Positions 42,584 through 51,437 of a stretch of 64,000 bases of DNA are shown piece by piece (the stretch's first letter is position 1; each line of letters starts with the position of its first letter). The DNA is taken from positions 62,001-126,000 of the forward strand of contig NZ_JACEHE010000014.1 of NCBI RefSeq assembly GCF_013778455.1, read 5' to 3'. The stretch comes from Streptomyces himalayensis subsp. himalayensis (GTDB lineage Bacteria > Actinomycetota > Actinomycetes > Streptomycetales > Streptomycetaceae). Both the position numbers and the translations under genes were made by a program. Below the pieces are notes generated by a model. The model did not search any database, was not told the DNA's origin, and was given only the letters and a program-made list of their open reading frames with translations.

Positions 42584-43635
42584 GTAGCCAAGACATTCCC
42601 GAAGAGAACCTGCCTACCGCGCAGGACGAGCACGGTGCCGTAGCGCTCGCGGACGAGGAGAACCCGTTCGCGGACCCGGGGCTGCCGCCTCACGAGCACC
42701 GCATCCAGGACATCGACGAGCGGGCCGCCAGGCGCTCCGAGCGCACGGTCGCCCTCCTGTTCACGCTGTCCATGGTGGCCACCATCGGCTTCATCGCCTC
42801 GTACGTGGCCATCCCGATCGACCAGAACATCTTCGTCTGGCCGATCGGGCACATCAGCGCGCTCAACTTCGCGCTGGGCATGACCCTCGGCGTCGCGCTG
42901 TTCGCCATCGGCGCCGGCGCGGTCCACTGGGCCCGCACGCTGATGTCCGACGAGGAGCTCGTCGACGAGCGTCACCCGATCGAGGCAACGCCCGAGGTCA
43001 AGGCGAAGGTCCTGGCCGACTTCAAGCAGGGTGCCAAGGAGTCCGCGATCGGTCGGCGCAAGCTGATCCGCAACACCATGTTCGGTGCGCTCACCCTGGT
43101 GCCGCTCTCCGGTCTCGTCCTGCTGCGCGACCTCGGTCCGCTGCCCGAGGACAAGCTCCGCCACACCCTGTGGAAGTCGGGCAAGCTCCTGATCAACCAG
43201 AACACCCACGAGCCGATGCGTCCCTCGGACATCGCCGTCGGTTCGCTGACCTTCGCGCAGCCGGAGGGTCTGGAGGAGCACGACCACGATTTCCAGAGGG
43301 AGATCGCCAAGGCGGCCCTGATGCTCGTCCGTATCCAGCCGGACAACATCAAGGACAAGCAGACCCTGGAGTGGTCGCACGAGGGAATCCTGGCGTACTC
43401 GAAGATCTGCACCCACGTGGGCTGCCCGATCTCCCTGTACGAGCAGCAGACGCACCACGTGCTCTGCCCGTGCCACCAGTCCACCTTCGACCTCGCCGAC
43501 GGCGGCAAGGTGCTCTTCGGCCCGGCCGGTCACGCGTTGCCGCAGCTGCGGATCGGTGTGAATGACGAGGGCTACCTCGAGGCGCGCGACGACTTCGAAG
43601 AGCCCGTCGGCCCTGCCTTCTGGGAGCGCGGATGA
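42580..43635 (+). CDS. qcrA: Rieske iron-sulfur subunit of the bcc complex
   Basis: 351 residues, three transmembrane helices in the first 190 residues and a C-terminal Rieske domain. [2Fe-2S] ligands lie in CTHVGC and CPCHQS (about residues 288-310). The N-terminal extension with acidic residues (DEENPFADPGLPPHEHR) is normal for actinobacteria. ATG 42580 overlaps qcrC, and its stop overlaps qcrB, both as ATGA. Confidence 0.97.
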   Translation: MSSQDIPEENLPTAQDEHGAVALADEENPFADPGLPPHEHRIQDIDERAARRSERTVALLFTLSMVATIGFIASYVAIPIDQNIFVWPIGHISALNFALGMTLGVALFAIGAGAVHWARTLMSDEELVDERHPIEATPEVKAKVLADFKQGAKESAIGRRKLIRNTMFGALTLVPLSGLVLLRDLGPLPEDKLRHTLWKSGKLLINQNTHEPMRPSDIAVGSLTFAQPEGLEEHDHDFQREIAKAALMLVRIQPDNIKDKQTLEWSHEGILAYSKICTHVGCPISLYEQQTHHVLCPCHQSTFDLADGGKVLFGPAGHALPQLRIGVNDEGYLEARDDFEEPVGPAFWERG

Positions 43636-45263
43636 GTACTACGACGACCAAAGACGCACGGGGCAAGGCACCGGCCGGCGAGCGGGTAGCCGACTGGGCC
43701 GACGGCCGGCTGGGGATCTACTCCCTGGCCAAGGCCAACATGCGCAAGATCTTCCCGGACCACCCGTCCTTCATGCTGGGCGAGATCTGCCTCTACAGCT
43801 TCATCATCATCATCCTCACGGGTGTGTACCTGACGCTGTTCTTCCACCCGTCGATGAACGAGGTGGAGTACACCGGCAGTTACGTCCCGCTGCAGGGTCA
43901 GCTGATGTCCGAGGCCTTCAACTCGACGATGCACATCAGCTTCGACGTCCGCGGCGGTCTGCTCATCCGGCAGATCCACCACTGGGCGGCGCTGGTCTTC
44001 CTCGCGGGCATGTTCGTGCACATGATGCGCGTCTTCTTCACGGGCGCGTTCCGCAAGCCGCGTGAGATCAACTGGGTGTTCGGCTTCCTGCTGTTCGTCC
44101 TCGGCATGTTCACCGGCTTCACCGGTTACTCGCTGCCGGACGACCTGCTCTCCGGCACCGGTGTCCGCTTCATGGAGGGCGCGGTCCTGTCCGTGCCGAT
44201 CGTCGGCACGTACCTGTCGTTCTTCCTCTTCGGCGGCGAGTTCCCCGGTGGCGACTTCGTGGCCCGGTTCTTCGCGGTCCATGTGCTGCTGCTGCCGGGC
44301 ATCATGCTCGGCCTGGTGGTGGCCCACCTGATCCTGGTCTTCTACCACAAGCACACGCAGTTCGCGGGCCCCGGACGGACGAACAACAACGTCGTGGGCA
44401 TGCCGCTGCTGCCGGTCTACATGGCCAAGGCCGGAGGCTTCTTCTTCCTCGTCTTCGGTGTCATCGCGGTGATCGCGGCGCTGGTGCAGATCAACCCGAT
44501 CTGGGCCATGGGTCCGTACCGGCCGGACCAGGTGTCCACCGGCGCACAGCCCGACTGGTACATGGGCTTCTCCGAGGGCCTGATCCGTGCCATGCCGGGC
44601 TGGGAGATCGACTTCGCGGGCCACACGCTCGTCCTGGGCGTCTTCATCCCGCTGATGATCTTCCCGCTGGTTCTGGTCGCGATCGCGGTCTACCCGTTCA
44701 TCGAGTCCTGGGTCACCGGCGACAAGCGCGAGCACCACATCCTGGACCGCCCGCGCAACGCCCCGACCCGTACGGGCGTCGGTGTCGCGTGGATCACCTG
44801 GTACGTGGTCATGCTGATCGGTGGTGGCAACGACCTGTTCGCCACGCACTTCCACCTGTCGATCAACGCCGTCACCTGGTTCGTCCGGATCGCGTTCTTC
44901 GTCGCACCGGTCATCGCGTTCATCGTCACCAAGCGGATCTGCCTCGGCCTGCAGCGACGCGACCGGGACAAGGTGCTGCACGGACGCGAGTCCGGCATCA
45001 TCAAGCGCCTGCCGCACGGTGAGTTCATCGAGATCCACGAGCCGCTCAGCCAGGAACAGCTGCACACGCTCACGGCGCACGAGCAGTACGAGCCGGTCGA
45101 GATCGGCCCGAAGGTCGACGAGTACGGCGTGGAGCGCAAGATCCCGGCCTCGGAGAAGCTGCGGGCCAAGCTCTCGGAGAACTACTACGGCGAGGGCCAC
45201 CAGATCCCCAAGCCCACCGTCGATGAGTTCAAGGAGATCACGAGCGGCCACGGCCACCACTGA
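43632..45263 (+). CDS. qcrB: Cytochrome b subunit of the bcc complex
   Basis: 543 residues. Four-helix haem core with the His pairs in QIHHWAALVFLAGMFVHMM and RFFAVHVLLLPGIMLGLVVAHL, and the quinol-site PDW (AQPDWYMGFSEG) replacing PEW. The long His/charged C-terminal tail is as in other actinobacteria. It oxidises menaquinol; it is the target of the Q203-type inhibitors in mycobacteria. Last gene of the ctaE-qcrCAB operon. Confidence 0.97.
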   Translation: MSTTTTKDARGKAPAGERVADWADGRLGIYSLAKANMRKIFPDHPSFMLGEICLYSFIIIILTGVYLTLFFHPSMNEVEYTGSYVPLQGQLMSEAFNSTMHISFDVRGGLLIRQIHHWAALVFLAGMFVHMMRVFFTGAFRKPREINWVFGFLLFVLGMFTGFTGYSLPDDLLSGTGVRFMEGAVLSVPIVGTYLSFFLFGGEFPGGDFVARFFAVHVLLLPGIMLGLVVAHLILVFYHKHTQFAGPGRTNNNVVGMPLLPVYMAKAGGFFFLVFGVIAVIAALVQINPIWAMGPYRPDQVSTGAQPDWYMGFSEGLIRAMPGWEIDFAGHTLVLGVFIPLMIFPLVLVAIAVYPFIESWVTGDKREHHILDRPRNAPTRTGVGVAWITWYVVMLIGGGNDLFATHFHLSINAVTWFVRIAFFVAPVIAFIVTKRICLGLQRRDRDKVLHGRESGIIKRLPHGEFIEIHEPLSQEQLHTLTAHEQYEPVEIGPKVDEYGVERKIPASEKLRAKLSENYYGEGHQIPKPTVDEFKEITSGHGHH

Positions 45264-45317
45264 TCACCGAGCTCTGACCTGAAGGTCGCCACGGCTGGGG
45301 GTCAGCGTCAGCTGGGG

Positions 45318-45350
45318 AAGAGCCCCGTCCATTGCTTGGACGGGGCTCTT
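45318..45350 (+). terminator. Terminator after qcrB
   Basis: 13-bp stem AAGAGCCCCGTCC (45318-45330) with GGACGGGGCTCTT (45338-45350), loop ATTGCTT, then a short T-run. It lies 55 bp past the qcrB stop. Confidence 0.93.
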
Positions 45351-45494
45351 TGCCGTGCCCGGGCCTGGATAGGGTGGGTCCCATCCGTAGACGAGACCCG
45401 GGGCGGGGCCTCGTACGGGGCCCCTGCGGGATCTCCGCCGGGATCTCCGTGTACGAGCGCCGTCCGCGTCCGGGAAAGAACCCAGGAGCGGCAT

Positions 45495-46556
45495 ATGAGC
45501 GCTGTGACCCCCGCAGGAGGCGACACCGCGGCGGGCCGTTCCTGGCCCGAGGTACTGAGTGCCCTGCTCGGCGGGCAGGACCTGAGCGCCGGTGACACGG
45601 CGTGGGCGATGGACCGCATCATGAGCGGCGAGGCCTCGGACGCCCAGATCGCGGGCTTCATGGTGGCGCTGCGCGCCAAGGGAGAGACCGTCGAGGAGAT
45701 CACCGGTCTCGTCGAGGCGATGTACGCGCACGCGCAGCCGCTCGACATCCCCGGGCCGGCCGTCGACATCGTCGGTACGGGCGGCGACCGCGCCAGGACG
45801 GTCAACATCTCGACGATGTCGTCCATCGTGATCGCGGGGGCGGGGGCGAAGGTCGTCAAGCACGGCAACCGGGCGGCGTCCTCGGCCAGCGGGTCGTCCG
45901 ACGTTCTGGAGAAGCTCGGCATCAACCTGGACCTGTCGCCCGAGCGTGTGGCGCAGGTGGTGGAGGAGGCCGGGATCACCTTCTGCTTCGCGGCCAAGTT
46001 CCATCCCGCGATGCGGTTCGTCGGTGCGGTCCGGCGGGATCTGGGGATCGCGACCTCGTTCAACATCCTCGGCCCCCTCACCAACCCCGCCCGGGTCACC
46101 GCCTCCGCGATCGGCTGCTTCGACACCCGGATGGCGGGGCTCATGGCCGGGGTACTGGCCGAGCGGGGCTCGTCCGCGCTGGTGTTCCGCGGGGACGACG
46201 GGCTCGACGAGCTGACGACGACCTCCACCTCGCGGGTGTGGATCGTGCGGGACGGGGCGGTGCGCGAGGAGAGCTTCGATCCGCGGGACGTCGGGATCGA
46301 GCTGGTACCGGTGGAGGCGCTGCGGGGCGCTGACGCGTCCTACAACGCGGACGTGGCCCGCCGGCTGCTGGCCGGCGAGACCGGGCCCGTACGGGACGCC
46401 GTGCTGCTCAACTCGGCGGCGGCCCTGGTGGCCCTCTCGCCGGGCGAGGGATCGCTGGCCGAGCAGATCCGCGCCGGGATGGAGAGGGCCGCGGAGTCGA
46501 TCGACTCGGGGGCGGCTCGGCGGGTGCTGGAGCGGTGGGTGGCGGCGAGCAACTAG
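45495..46556 (+). CDS. trpD: Anthranilate phosphoribosyltransferase
   Basis: 353 residues. Transfers phosphoribose from PRPP to anthranilate in tryptophan synthesis. The PRPP and metal motifs [20 protein letters not shown] and [15 protein letters not shown], and the GPLTNPA segment ([14 protein letters not shown]), are clear. ATG 45495 has AGGAG upstream. Other trp genes are not present; its place beside qcrB is conserved in mycobacteria too, where no functional link is known to me. Confidence 0.97.
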   Translation: MSAVTPAGGDTAAGRSWPEVLSALLGGQDLSAGDTAWAMDRIMSGEASDAQIAGFMVALRAKGETVEEITGLVEAMYAHAQPLDIPGPAVDIVGTGGDRARTVNISTMSSIVIAGAGAKVVKHGNRAASSASGSSDVLEKLGINLDLSPERVAQVVEEAGITFCFAAKFHPAMRFVGAVRRDLGIATSFNILGPLTNPARVTASAIGCFDTRMAGLMAGVLAERGSSALVFRGDDGLDELTTTSTSRVWIVRDGAVREESFDPRDVGIELVPVEALRGADASYNADVARRLLAGETGPVRDAVLLNSAAALVALSPGEGSLAEQIRAGMERAAESIDSGAARRVLERWVAASN

Positions 46557-46599
46557 CCGTTGGGCGGGCGGGGGTTGGGCACCCCCTGGCCTGCGGCCG

Positions 46600-46957
46600 G
46601 CCGGATGGTTCGCCACCTGCCGGTGGGTGTGCGGCGTGTTCGCGCGTCTGCCGGTGCGCTTCCGGTGCGCCTCCGGCCGGTGGGTGGGTCGGGGCCGCGC
46701 CGGGATGTACTCCCCCAGTGCCTTAAGGGCCTGGGAGGTGCCCCCAGGTCTGGCGCCTAGCCGTAGTTGTTGGGGGAACCCGAAGTTTGCGCCAGCCGCT
46801 GCGGGCGCACATCCCGCCACGTCCCCTTCGGCCGTCGGGTGGCTACCGGCCAGTGGCCGGTGACGGTGAGGGCGGCGCACGTCGTACCGTTGTGGGCAAT
46901 CGTTCCGCAGGGCTGGGGGCACCTCCCAGCGGTAGCTGGGGGAGGGTGGGCACAACA
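46600..46957. repeat. Mosaic intergenic repeat, copy B
   Basis: Reverse complement of most of 18433-18750, joined to a piece like copy C (GTGGGCAATCGTTCC near 46893, GGGGGCACCTCCCAGC near 46915 and GGGGGAGGGTGGGCACA). A 38-bp module with a CCTTAAGGG centre is at 46710-46747, between the counterparts of GCGCCAGAC and TACATCCCGG; in copy A it lies 70 bp away, in another place. The 205 bp before the palindrome at 47018 contain no gene. Confidence 0.85.
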
Positions 46958-47017
46958 CCACGGCGGCGGTGCCCCCGCGTCGGACCTGTGCAGACATCCG
47001 CGTGGGCGCCGTAAAGG

Positions 47018-47058
47018 CGGTGCAACTTCCGTCCGCGATGCGGACAGAAGTTGCACCG
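47018..47058. promoter_or_regulatory. Long palindrome over a -35 element
   Basis: CGGTGCAACTT (47018-47028) pairs with AAGTTGCACCG (47048-47058); inside, GTCCGC (47031-47036) pairs with GCGGAC (47040-47045). The right arm contains the TTGCAC -35 box of the promoter below. Confidence 0.65.
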
Positions 47059-47078
47059 CAGCGATCATCTGGCATAGT
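47051..47078 (+). promoter_or_regulatory. Promoter of the riboswitch-controlled gene
   Basis: TTGCAC (47051-47056) and CATAGT (47073-47078) at 16-bp spacing resemble a vegetative promoter, with a start of transcription near 47085, just where the riboswitch begins. Confidence 0.6.
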
Positions 47079-47082
47079 TCTC

Positions 47083-47225
47083 AACAGGTCATGAGTGACA
47101 GCGAACAGGCCCCGGCCCGCTGTCCGGCAACCCTCCGTCCGTGGCGGGGTGCCCCGGGTGAAGACCAGGCCGCAGGCAGCGAGGTCTGCGGCAAGCGCGG
47201 ACCCCTTGTTCGGTTCCTGGGGTCC
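47083..47225 (+). ncRNA. SAM-IV-type riboswitch
   Basis: The leader starts GGTCATGAGTGACAGCG (47087) and contains GCTGTCCGGCAACC and GGCGGGGTGCCCCGGGTGA before closing with GACC (47163-47166), the conserved core of S-adenosylmethionine-binding SAM-IV RNAs of actinobacteria. The downstream stem CCGCAG/CTGCGG (47169-47190) is the usual extra helix. A further hairpin GGACCCC/GGGGTCC (47199-47225) may be the expression platform. It precedes a class V PLP enzyme, consistent with sulfur-amino-acid control. Exact ends are by eye. Confidence 0.85.
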
Positions 47226-47246
47226 TGGTCCTCGAGGAGCTGTCTC

Positions 47247-47267
47247 GTGAGCAAGCGAATGCGATAG
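47247..47267 (+). CDS. Candidate hexapeptide leader ORF (MSKRMR)
   Basis: GTG AGC AAG CGA ATG CGA TAG follows GAGGAG with 8-nt spacing, a better ribosome-binding site than many real genes here. It lies between the riboswitch and the PLP-enzyme gene, with a small GGGC/GCCC hairpin just after it. It could link translation to the riboswitch or be fortuitous. Confidence 0.3.
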   Translation: MSKRMR

Positions 47268-47379
47268 GGCGTCAAGCCCCTTCTCGCACACCCCCTTTTC
47301 ACCTTTCACCCTTCTGCTGCGCTTGAGCTGTCACGCCTGCTCGCGCAGTCATTTCGCTTATCTCTCACGGGAGTTCGCC

Positions 47380-48759
47380 ATGTCCGTCTCCACCGCTGCC
47401 GCCGACCAGTCCGTTTGCCGTGACACTTCCGGGGCCCTGCCCGTTCTGGGGCGCGATGTCCTCGTCCCGCTCGTCACCGGCGGCGAGGTCACGTACGCCG
47501 CCCTCGACTACGCCGCGAGCGCTCCGGCGCTGCAGCGCGTCTGGGACGACGTGGCCGCGTACGCGCCGTACTACGGCAGCGTGCACCGCGGCGCCGGGTA
47601 TCTGTCGCAGCTGTCCACCGAGCTCTTCGAGAACGCGCGTCACGCCGTCGCCGAGTTCCTCGGCTGCCGCGATGGCGACCAGGTGGTCTTCACCCGGTCG
47701 ACCACCGACTCGCTCAATCTGCTGGCCGCCGCGCTGCCCGCAGAGTGCGAGGTGTTCGTGTTCGAGACCGAGCACCACGCGTCCCTGCTGCCATGGCGCG
47801 AGGCGCGGGTGACGTATCTCGACGCCCCCCGTACGCCGGAAGAGGCCGTGCGGGCGCTGGAGCGGGCCCTTGCCGACCGGGATCCCTACGGGCCGGCGCT
47901 GGTCTGCGTCACCGGCGCGTCCAATGTGACCGGTGAGCTGTGGCCCGTACGGGAGCTGGCCGTCGCCGCGCACTCGCACGGCGCGCGGATCGTGCTGGAC
48001 GCCGCCCAGCTCGCCCCGCACCACCCCGTTTCCGTACGGGAGTTGGACGTCGACTGGGTCGCCTTCTCCGGTCACAAGCTGTACGCACCGTTCGGATCGG
48101 GCGTGCTCGCCGGGCGCGGCGACTGGCTGCAGGACGCCGAGCCGTACCTCGCGGGCGGCGGCGCCAGCCGCAAGGTCGCGCGGCGCACGGACGGGGGTGT
48201 GGACGTGGAGTGGCACACCACCGCCGCGCGTCACGAGGCCGGTTCGCCCAATGTGATCGGTGCCTATGCGATCGCGTCGGCGTGCAAGGCGCTCACCGAG
48301 GCCGGGTTCGACACCCTCGTCGCGCGGGAGCAGCAGCTGGTCTCGGCCGTGCGGGCGGGCCTGGCCGAGGTGCCCGAGGTGCGGGTTCTCTCGCTGTTCG
48401 GCGACGATGCGCCACGTGTGGGTGTTCTTTCGTTCGTCGTCGACGGGTGGAACAGCTCCCACTTCGCGGCCGCGCTGTCCGCGGAGTACGGCATCGGGGT
48501 ACGCGACGGCCTGTTCTGCGCCCACCCGCTCGTGCGCACCCTGCTCGGCACCGAGCCGCAGACGCAGGGCGAGTGCGGTGCCCCCGAGGCTGCGCCCGGC
48601 GAGAAGTCGCTCAACGCCATCCGCGTGAGCTTCGGCGCGGGCACGCCGGACGAGCACGTCGAGCGGTTCGTGCGGGCGGTGAAGGAGCTCGTCCGGGACG
48701 GCGCCAAGTGGAACTACCGCACCGAGGACGGGCGCTGCGTCCCTGACACCTCCGCCTGA
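47380..48759 (+). CDS. Class V aminotransferase-fold PLP enzyme, cysteine desulfurase-like
   Basis: 459 residues. SufS/NifS-like fold type I: LDYAASAPALQRVW, the aldimine Lys in VAFSGHKLYAPFGSGVL (about residue 233) and a Cys-bearing active-site loop GVRDGLFCAHPLVRTLLG matching the HCAQP loop of SufS. Being under a SAM-IV riboswitch, it probably belongs to sulfur amino-acid metabolism; cysteine desulfurase or a C-S lyase is likely but the substrate is unproved. ATG 47380 has GGGAG at 7 nt; a TTG at 47323 is less likely. The 3' end overlaps the converging glycerate kinase gene by 46 bp. Confidence 0.92.
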   Translation: MSVSTAAADQSVCRDTSGALPVLGRDVLVPLVTGGEVTYAALDYAASAPALQRVWDDVAAYAPYYGSVHRGAGYLSQLSTELFENARHAVAEFLGCRDGDQVVFTRSTTDSLNLLAAALPAECEVFVFETEHHASLLPWREARVTYLDAPRTPEEAVRALERALADRDPYGPALVCVTGASNVTGELWPVRELAVAAHSHGARIVLDAAQLAPHHPVSVRELDVDWVAFSGHKLYAPFGSGVLAGRGDWLQDAEPYLAGGGASRKVARRTDGGVDVEWHTTAARHEAGSPNVIGAYAIASACKALTEAGFDTLVAREQQLVSAVRAGLAEVPEVRVLSLFGDDAPRVGVLSFVVDGWNSSHFAAALSAEYGIGVRDGLFCAHPLVRTLLGTEPQTQGECGAPEAAPGEKSLNAIRVSFGAGTPDEHVERFVRAVKELVRDGAKWNYRTEDGRCVPDTSA

Positions 48760-49925
48760 GGCAGAGGGTCCGGGCGGTACGGCAGCCGGGCGCCCAGAAG
48801 GATCATGCGCAGGGCGCGCTCCGTCGCGTCGGTGAGGAACTCGCCGCCGCGGCCGAGCGCCTCGTGCAGCGAGACCGGCGCGGGCAGGATCGCGCTGTAC
48901 GCGTCCACGCCCGAGGCCCGCACCCGGTGCGCCCCCTCGCCGATCGTGCCGGCCAGGACGAGGACCGGGCGTCCGAACCGCTTGGCCCGCCGGGCCACTT
49001 CGGCGGGAACCTTGCCGCGTGGGGTCTGGTGGTCCAGCGCCCCCTCGGCCGTGATGACGAGATCGGCGCGGGCCAGCCGGGCGTCCAGGTCGAGGTGGTC
49101 GAGGAGGACGTCGAAGCGGGGGAGGAGGCGGGCGCCGACCGCTGCGAGACCGGCGCCCAGGCCGCCGGACGCGCCCGTGCCGGGGCCGCGGTAGAGGTCC
49201 GTGCGCACGTCGAGGTCGCGGGTGAGGACGTCCGCCCAGCGCTCCAGCGCGGCTGAGAGCTCCTCCACCTGCGCGGGCGTCGCGCCCTTCTGCGGGCCGA
49301 AGACGCGGGCGACGCCACGCTCGCCGCACAGCACGTTGAACGGATTACAGGCGACCAGCAGTTCGGCGTCGTGCAGGCGCGGGTCCAGGTGCGACGGGTC
49401 GATGCGGTGGAGACGGGACAACGCACGTCCTCCCGGGGGCAGTTCCCAGCCGTTCGCGTCCAGGAGCCGGGCGCCCAGAGCCTGGAGGGCTCCCGCGCCC
49501 CCGTCGGACGTACCCGAATCGCCGCAGCCGACGAGGACCCGGCGTGCTCCCGCGTCCAGCGCGGCGCGGATCAGCTCGCCGACTCCGTACGTCGTGGTGG
49601 TGCCCGGGTCGCGCAGGCCGCGCGGGACGAGGGACAGGCCCGCGACCGCCGCCATCTCCACGACGGCTGTGCGTGCGTCGAGGAGCGCGAAGTGCGTGCC
49701 GACCGGCTCACCGACCGGGCCCGTCGCGGGCAGTGCGACAAGCCGGCCGCCACGGGCCGCGGCGAGTGCGGCGGCCGTGCCCTCGCCGCCGTCCACCAGC
49801 GGGATGAGATCGACCTCGGCGCCGGGGACGACACGGCGTACGCCCGCCGCGATGGCCTCGGCGGCGTCACGCGCGGACAGGGACTCCTTGAAGCCGCTGG
49901 GCGCGACGGCGATACGGGTCAGCAT
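48714..49925 (-). CDS. glxK: Glycerate kinase
   Basis: 403 residues. IAVAPSGFKESLSARDAAEAI at the N-terminus, LVDGGEGTAAAL, and GCGDSGTSDGGAGALQALGARLLD are signatures of the GarK/GlxK family, which phosphorylates glycerate (to 2-phosphoglycerate in characterised members). The C-terminus LGRGGEFLTDATERALRMI is complete and extended by about 20 residues that overlap the class V gene in antisense. It follows the SLC13 permease with an 18-bp gap, so permease and kinase are probably one operon for uptake and use of a small organic acid. Confidence 0.94.
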   Translation of the reverse strand: MLTRIAVAPSGFKESLSARDAAEAIAAGVRRVVPGAEVDLIPLVDGGEGTAAALAAARGGRLVALPATGPVGEPVGTHFALLDARTAVVEMAAVAGLSLVPRGLRDPGTTTTYGVGELIRAALDAGARRVLVGCGDSGTSDGGAGALQALGARLLDANGWELPPGGRALSRLHRIDPSHLDPRLHDAELLVACNPFNVLCGERGVARVFGPQKGATPAQVEELSAALERWADVLTRDLDVRTDLYRGPGTGASGGLGAGLAAVGARLLPRFDVLLDHLDLDARLARADLVITAEGALDHQTPRGKVPAEVARRAKRFGRPVLVLAGTIGEGAHRVRASGVDAYSAILPAPVSLHEALGRGGEFLTDATERALRMILLGARLPYRPDPLPQAEVSGTQRPSSVR

Positions 49926-49943
49926 GGGGGCTCCTTGGGGTGG

Positions 49944-51356
49944 TCAGCGGACGGGGACGCCGAGCAGCGGCCAGACGGCCAGGGCGAAGAGCAGGACGAG
50001 CGCGGCGGTGAGCGGGGCCAGCACGGCGGACAGGCGCAGCAGGTCGCGTGGGGTGTAGGTGGGCGTACCGGGTATGTCGGCGAACAGCGCCACCGGTTTC
50101 GCCGATGCCGGGAGTGTGTGGCAGAAGCCCGCTGCCGCGGTGGAGGCCAGGGCGGCCGCGACCGGGTTGACTCCGGCGGCGGCCGCGGCGGCGACGACCA
50201 GCGGCACCAGTACGGACGAGCGCGCTGAGCGGGACTGCAGGATCAGATGCGCCGCGGTGCTGACGGCTATGACGACTGCCAGGAAGAGCCAGGGCGACAT
50301 ATCGAGGGGAACCCCGGCCACCAGCCATTTCGCCGCCCCCGAATCGGCGAGTGCCACGCCCATCGCCATCGTCGCCGCCATGAACAGCAGCAGCGACCAG
50401 GGCACGGTCTTCAGGGCGTCCTTCAGTCGTACGGTGCCGAGCGCCGGAGAGGCCGCGACGACCGCTCCGATCAGGGCCACGACAGCGGGTGGCACCTGGT
50501 GCAGCGGCTCGCTGCACCACAGGGCGACGACCGTGCCGAGCAGCAGGAGACAGCGCGTCTCCGCGGGCGTCCAGGGACCGGTGACCGGGTCGTCGCTGTG
50601 CTCCTGGATCTGTTCGGCGGTGATCCGGACAGGGACGCGACGGTCGGCGCGCCGGGTCGTGGTCAACAGCACGGCCTCCGCCGCCAGATGGGATGAGGCG
50701 ACCGCCAACGGCAGTCCGAGCAGCAGCCATTGCGTGAAGCCGATCCGCTCCCCGGTCGCCTCCCACAGCACCGACACGGTGATCAGATGCGCTCCCGCAC
50801 CGATCAAAGTCGCGACCGCGGACAGCAGGATCACCGTCGGGAACAGCAACGCCAGCATCACGACCAGGCGTTTGCGGTCGGCCAGCGCCTTGGCGAGGGC
50901 GAGGAAGACGGGTAGCGCGAGCGCGGCCCGGCCGGAAGTGGCGGGCACCGCGAAGGCGGTGACGACCAGCGCCGCGGTGGTCAGATGCACCAACTGCCGT
51001 ACGGTGCGCGCTCCGCTGACCAGGAAGGCCGCGGCCCGCCCGGCGAGCCCGCTGCGCGCCACGGCGGCGGCGAGAACGAAGGCGCAGATCAGCAGCCACA
51101 CCGTCGCGTCGCCGAGCGTCCCGAAGAGCGTCTCGCTGCTGATCACGCCGGTGGCGGTGAGTGCCAGTCCCGCGCCCAGCGCGATGTACGTGTCGTCGAC
51201 CGTCGTGCCGATCCAGGCGCAGGTCGCGAGGGCGAAGACGGCGAGCGTCAGACGGGCGTCACCGCTGAGCCCGGGGAAGTTGCCGGGCACCAGCAGCAGT
51301 GCGCAGAGGGACAGCGCGACGCACAGTGTCGCGGTGTTCCGCAGGTTCAGGGTCAC
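49944..51356 (-). CDS. SLC13/DASS-family permease
   Basis: 470 residues, twelve or so hydrophobic helices. FGTLGDATVWLLICAFVLAAAVARSGLAGR, PATSGRAALALPVFLALAKAL and the C-terminal LPASAKPVALFADIPG are typical of divalent anion/Na symporters. The substrate may be glycerate or another carboxylate given the adjacent glycerate kinase, but this is inference. GTG 51356; the preceding sequence lacks a strong ribosome-binding site. A 20-bp site 34 bp before the start is shared with the two-component operon upstream. Confidence 0.93.
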   Translation of the reverse strand: MTLNLRNTATLCVALSLCALLLVPGNFPGLSGDARLTLAVFALATCAWIGTTVDDTYIALGAGLALTATGVISSETLFGTLGDATVWLLICAFVLAAAVARSGLAGRAAAFLVSGARTVRQLVHLTTAALVVTAFAVPATSGRAALALPVFLALAKALADRKRLVVMLALLFPTVILLSAVATLIGAGAHLITVSVLWEATGERIGFTQWLLLGLPLAVASSHLAAEAVLLTTTRRADRRVPVRITAEQIQEHSDDPVTGPWTPAETRCLLLLGTVVALWCSEPLHQVPPAVVALIGAVVAASPALGTVRLKDALKTVPWSLLLFMAATMAMGVALADSGAAKWLVAGVPLDMSPWLFLAVVIAVSTAAHLILQSRSARSSVLVPLVVAAAAAAGVNPVAAALASTAAAGFCHTLPASAKPVALFADIPGTPTYTPRDLLRLSAVLAPLTAALVLLFALAVWPLLGVPVR

Positions 51357-51389
51357 GCCATCGAGCGTTCACGTATGCGGTGAGTCCTC

Positions 51390-51418
51390 GATGAGCCGTA
51401 CATGAAGGGAATTTCATG
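51390..51418. promoter_or_regulatory. Operator before the SLC13 permease, shared site 1
   Basis: GATGAGCCGTACATGAAGGG (51390-51409) begins exactly 34 bp upstream of the permease GTG. It includes the dyad ATGAA-N6-TTCAT (51402-51417). On the minus strand it gives TTCAT and CTCAT 11 bp apart, the usual layout for OmpR-type response regulators. The same site stands before the two-component operon. Confidence 0.6.
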
Positions 51419-51437
51419 ACACGCGTCAGATCGACGG

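Noticed and set aside
46557-47017. Small genes in the gap after trpD
   Set aside because: The apparent short frames change with the repeat copies and have no ribosome-binding sites; the region is the mosaic repeat.
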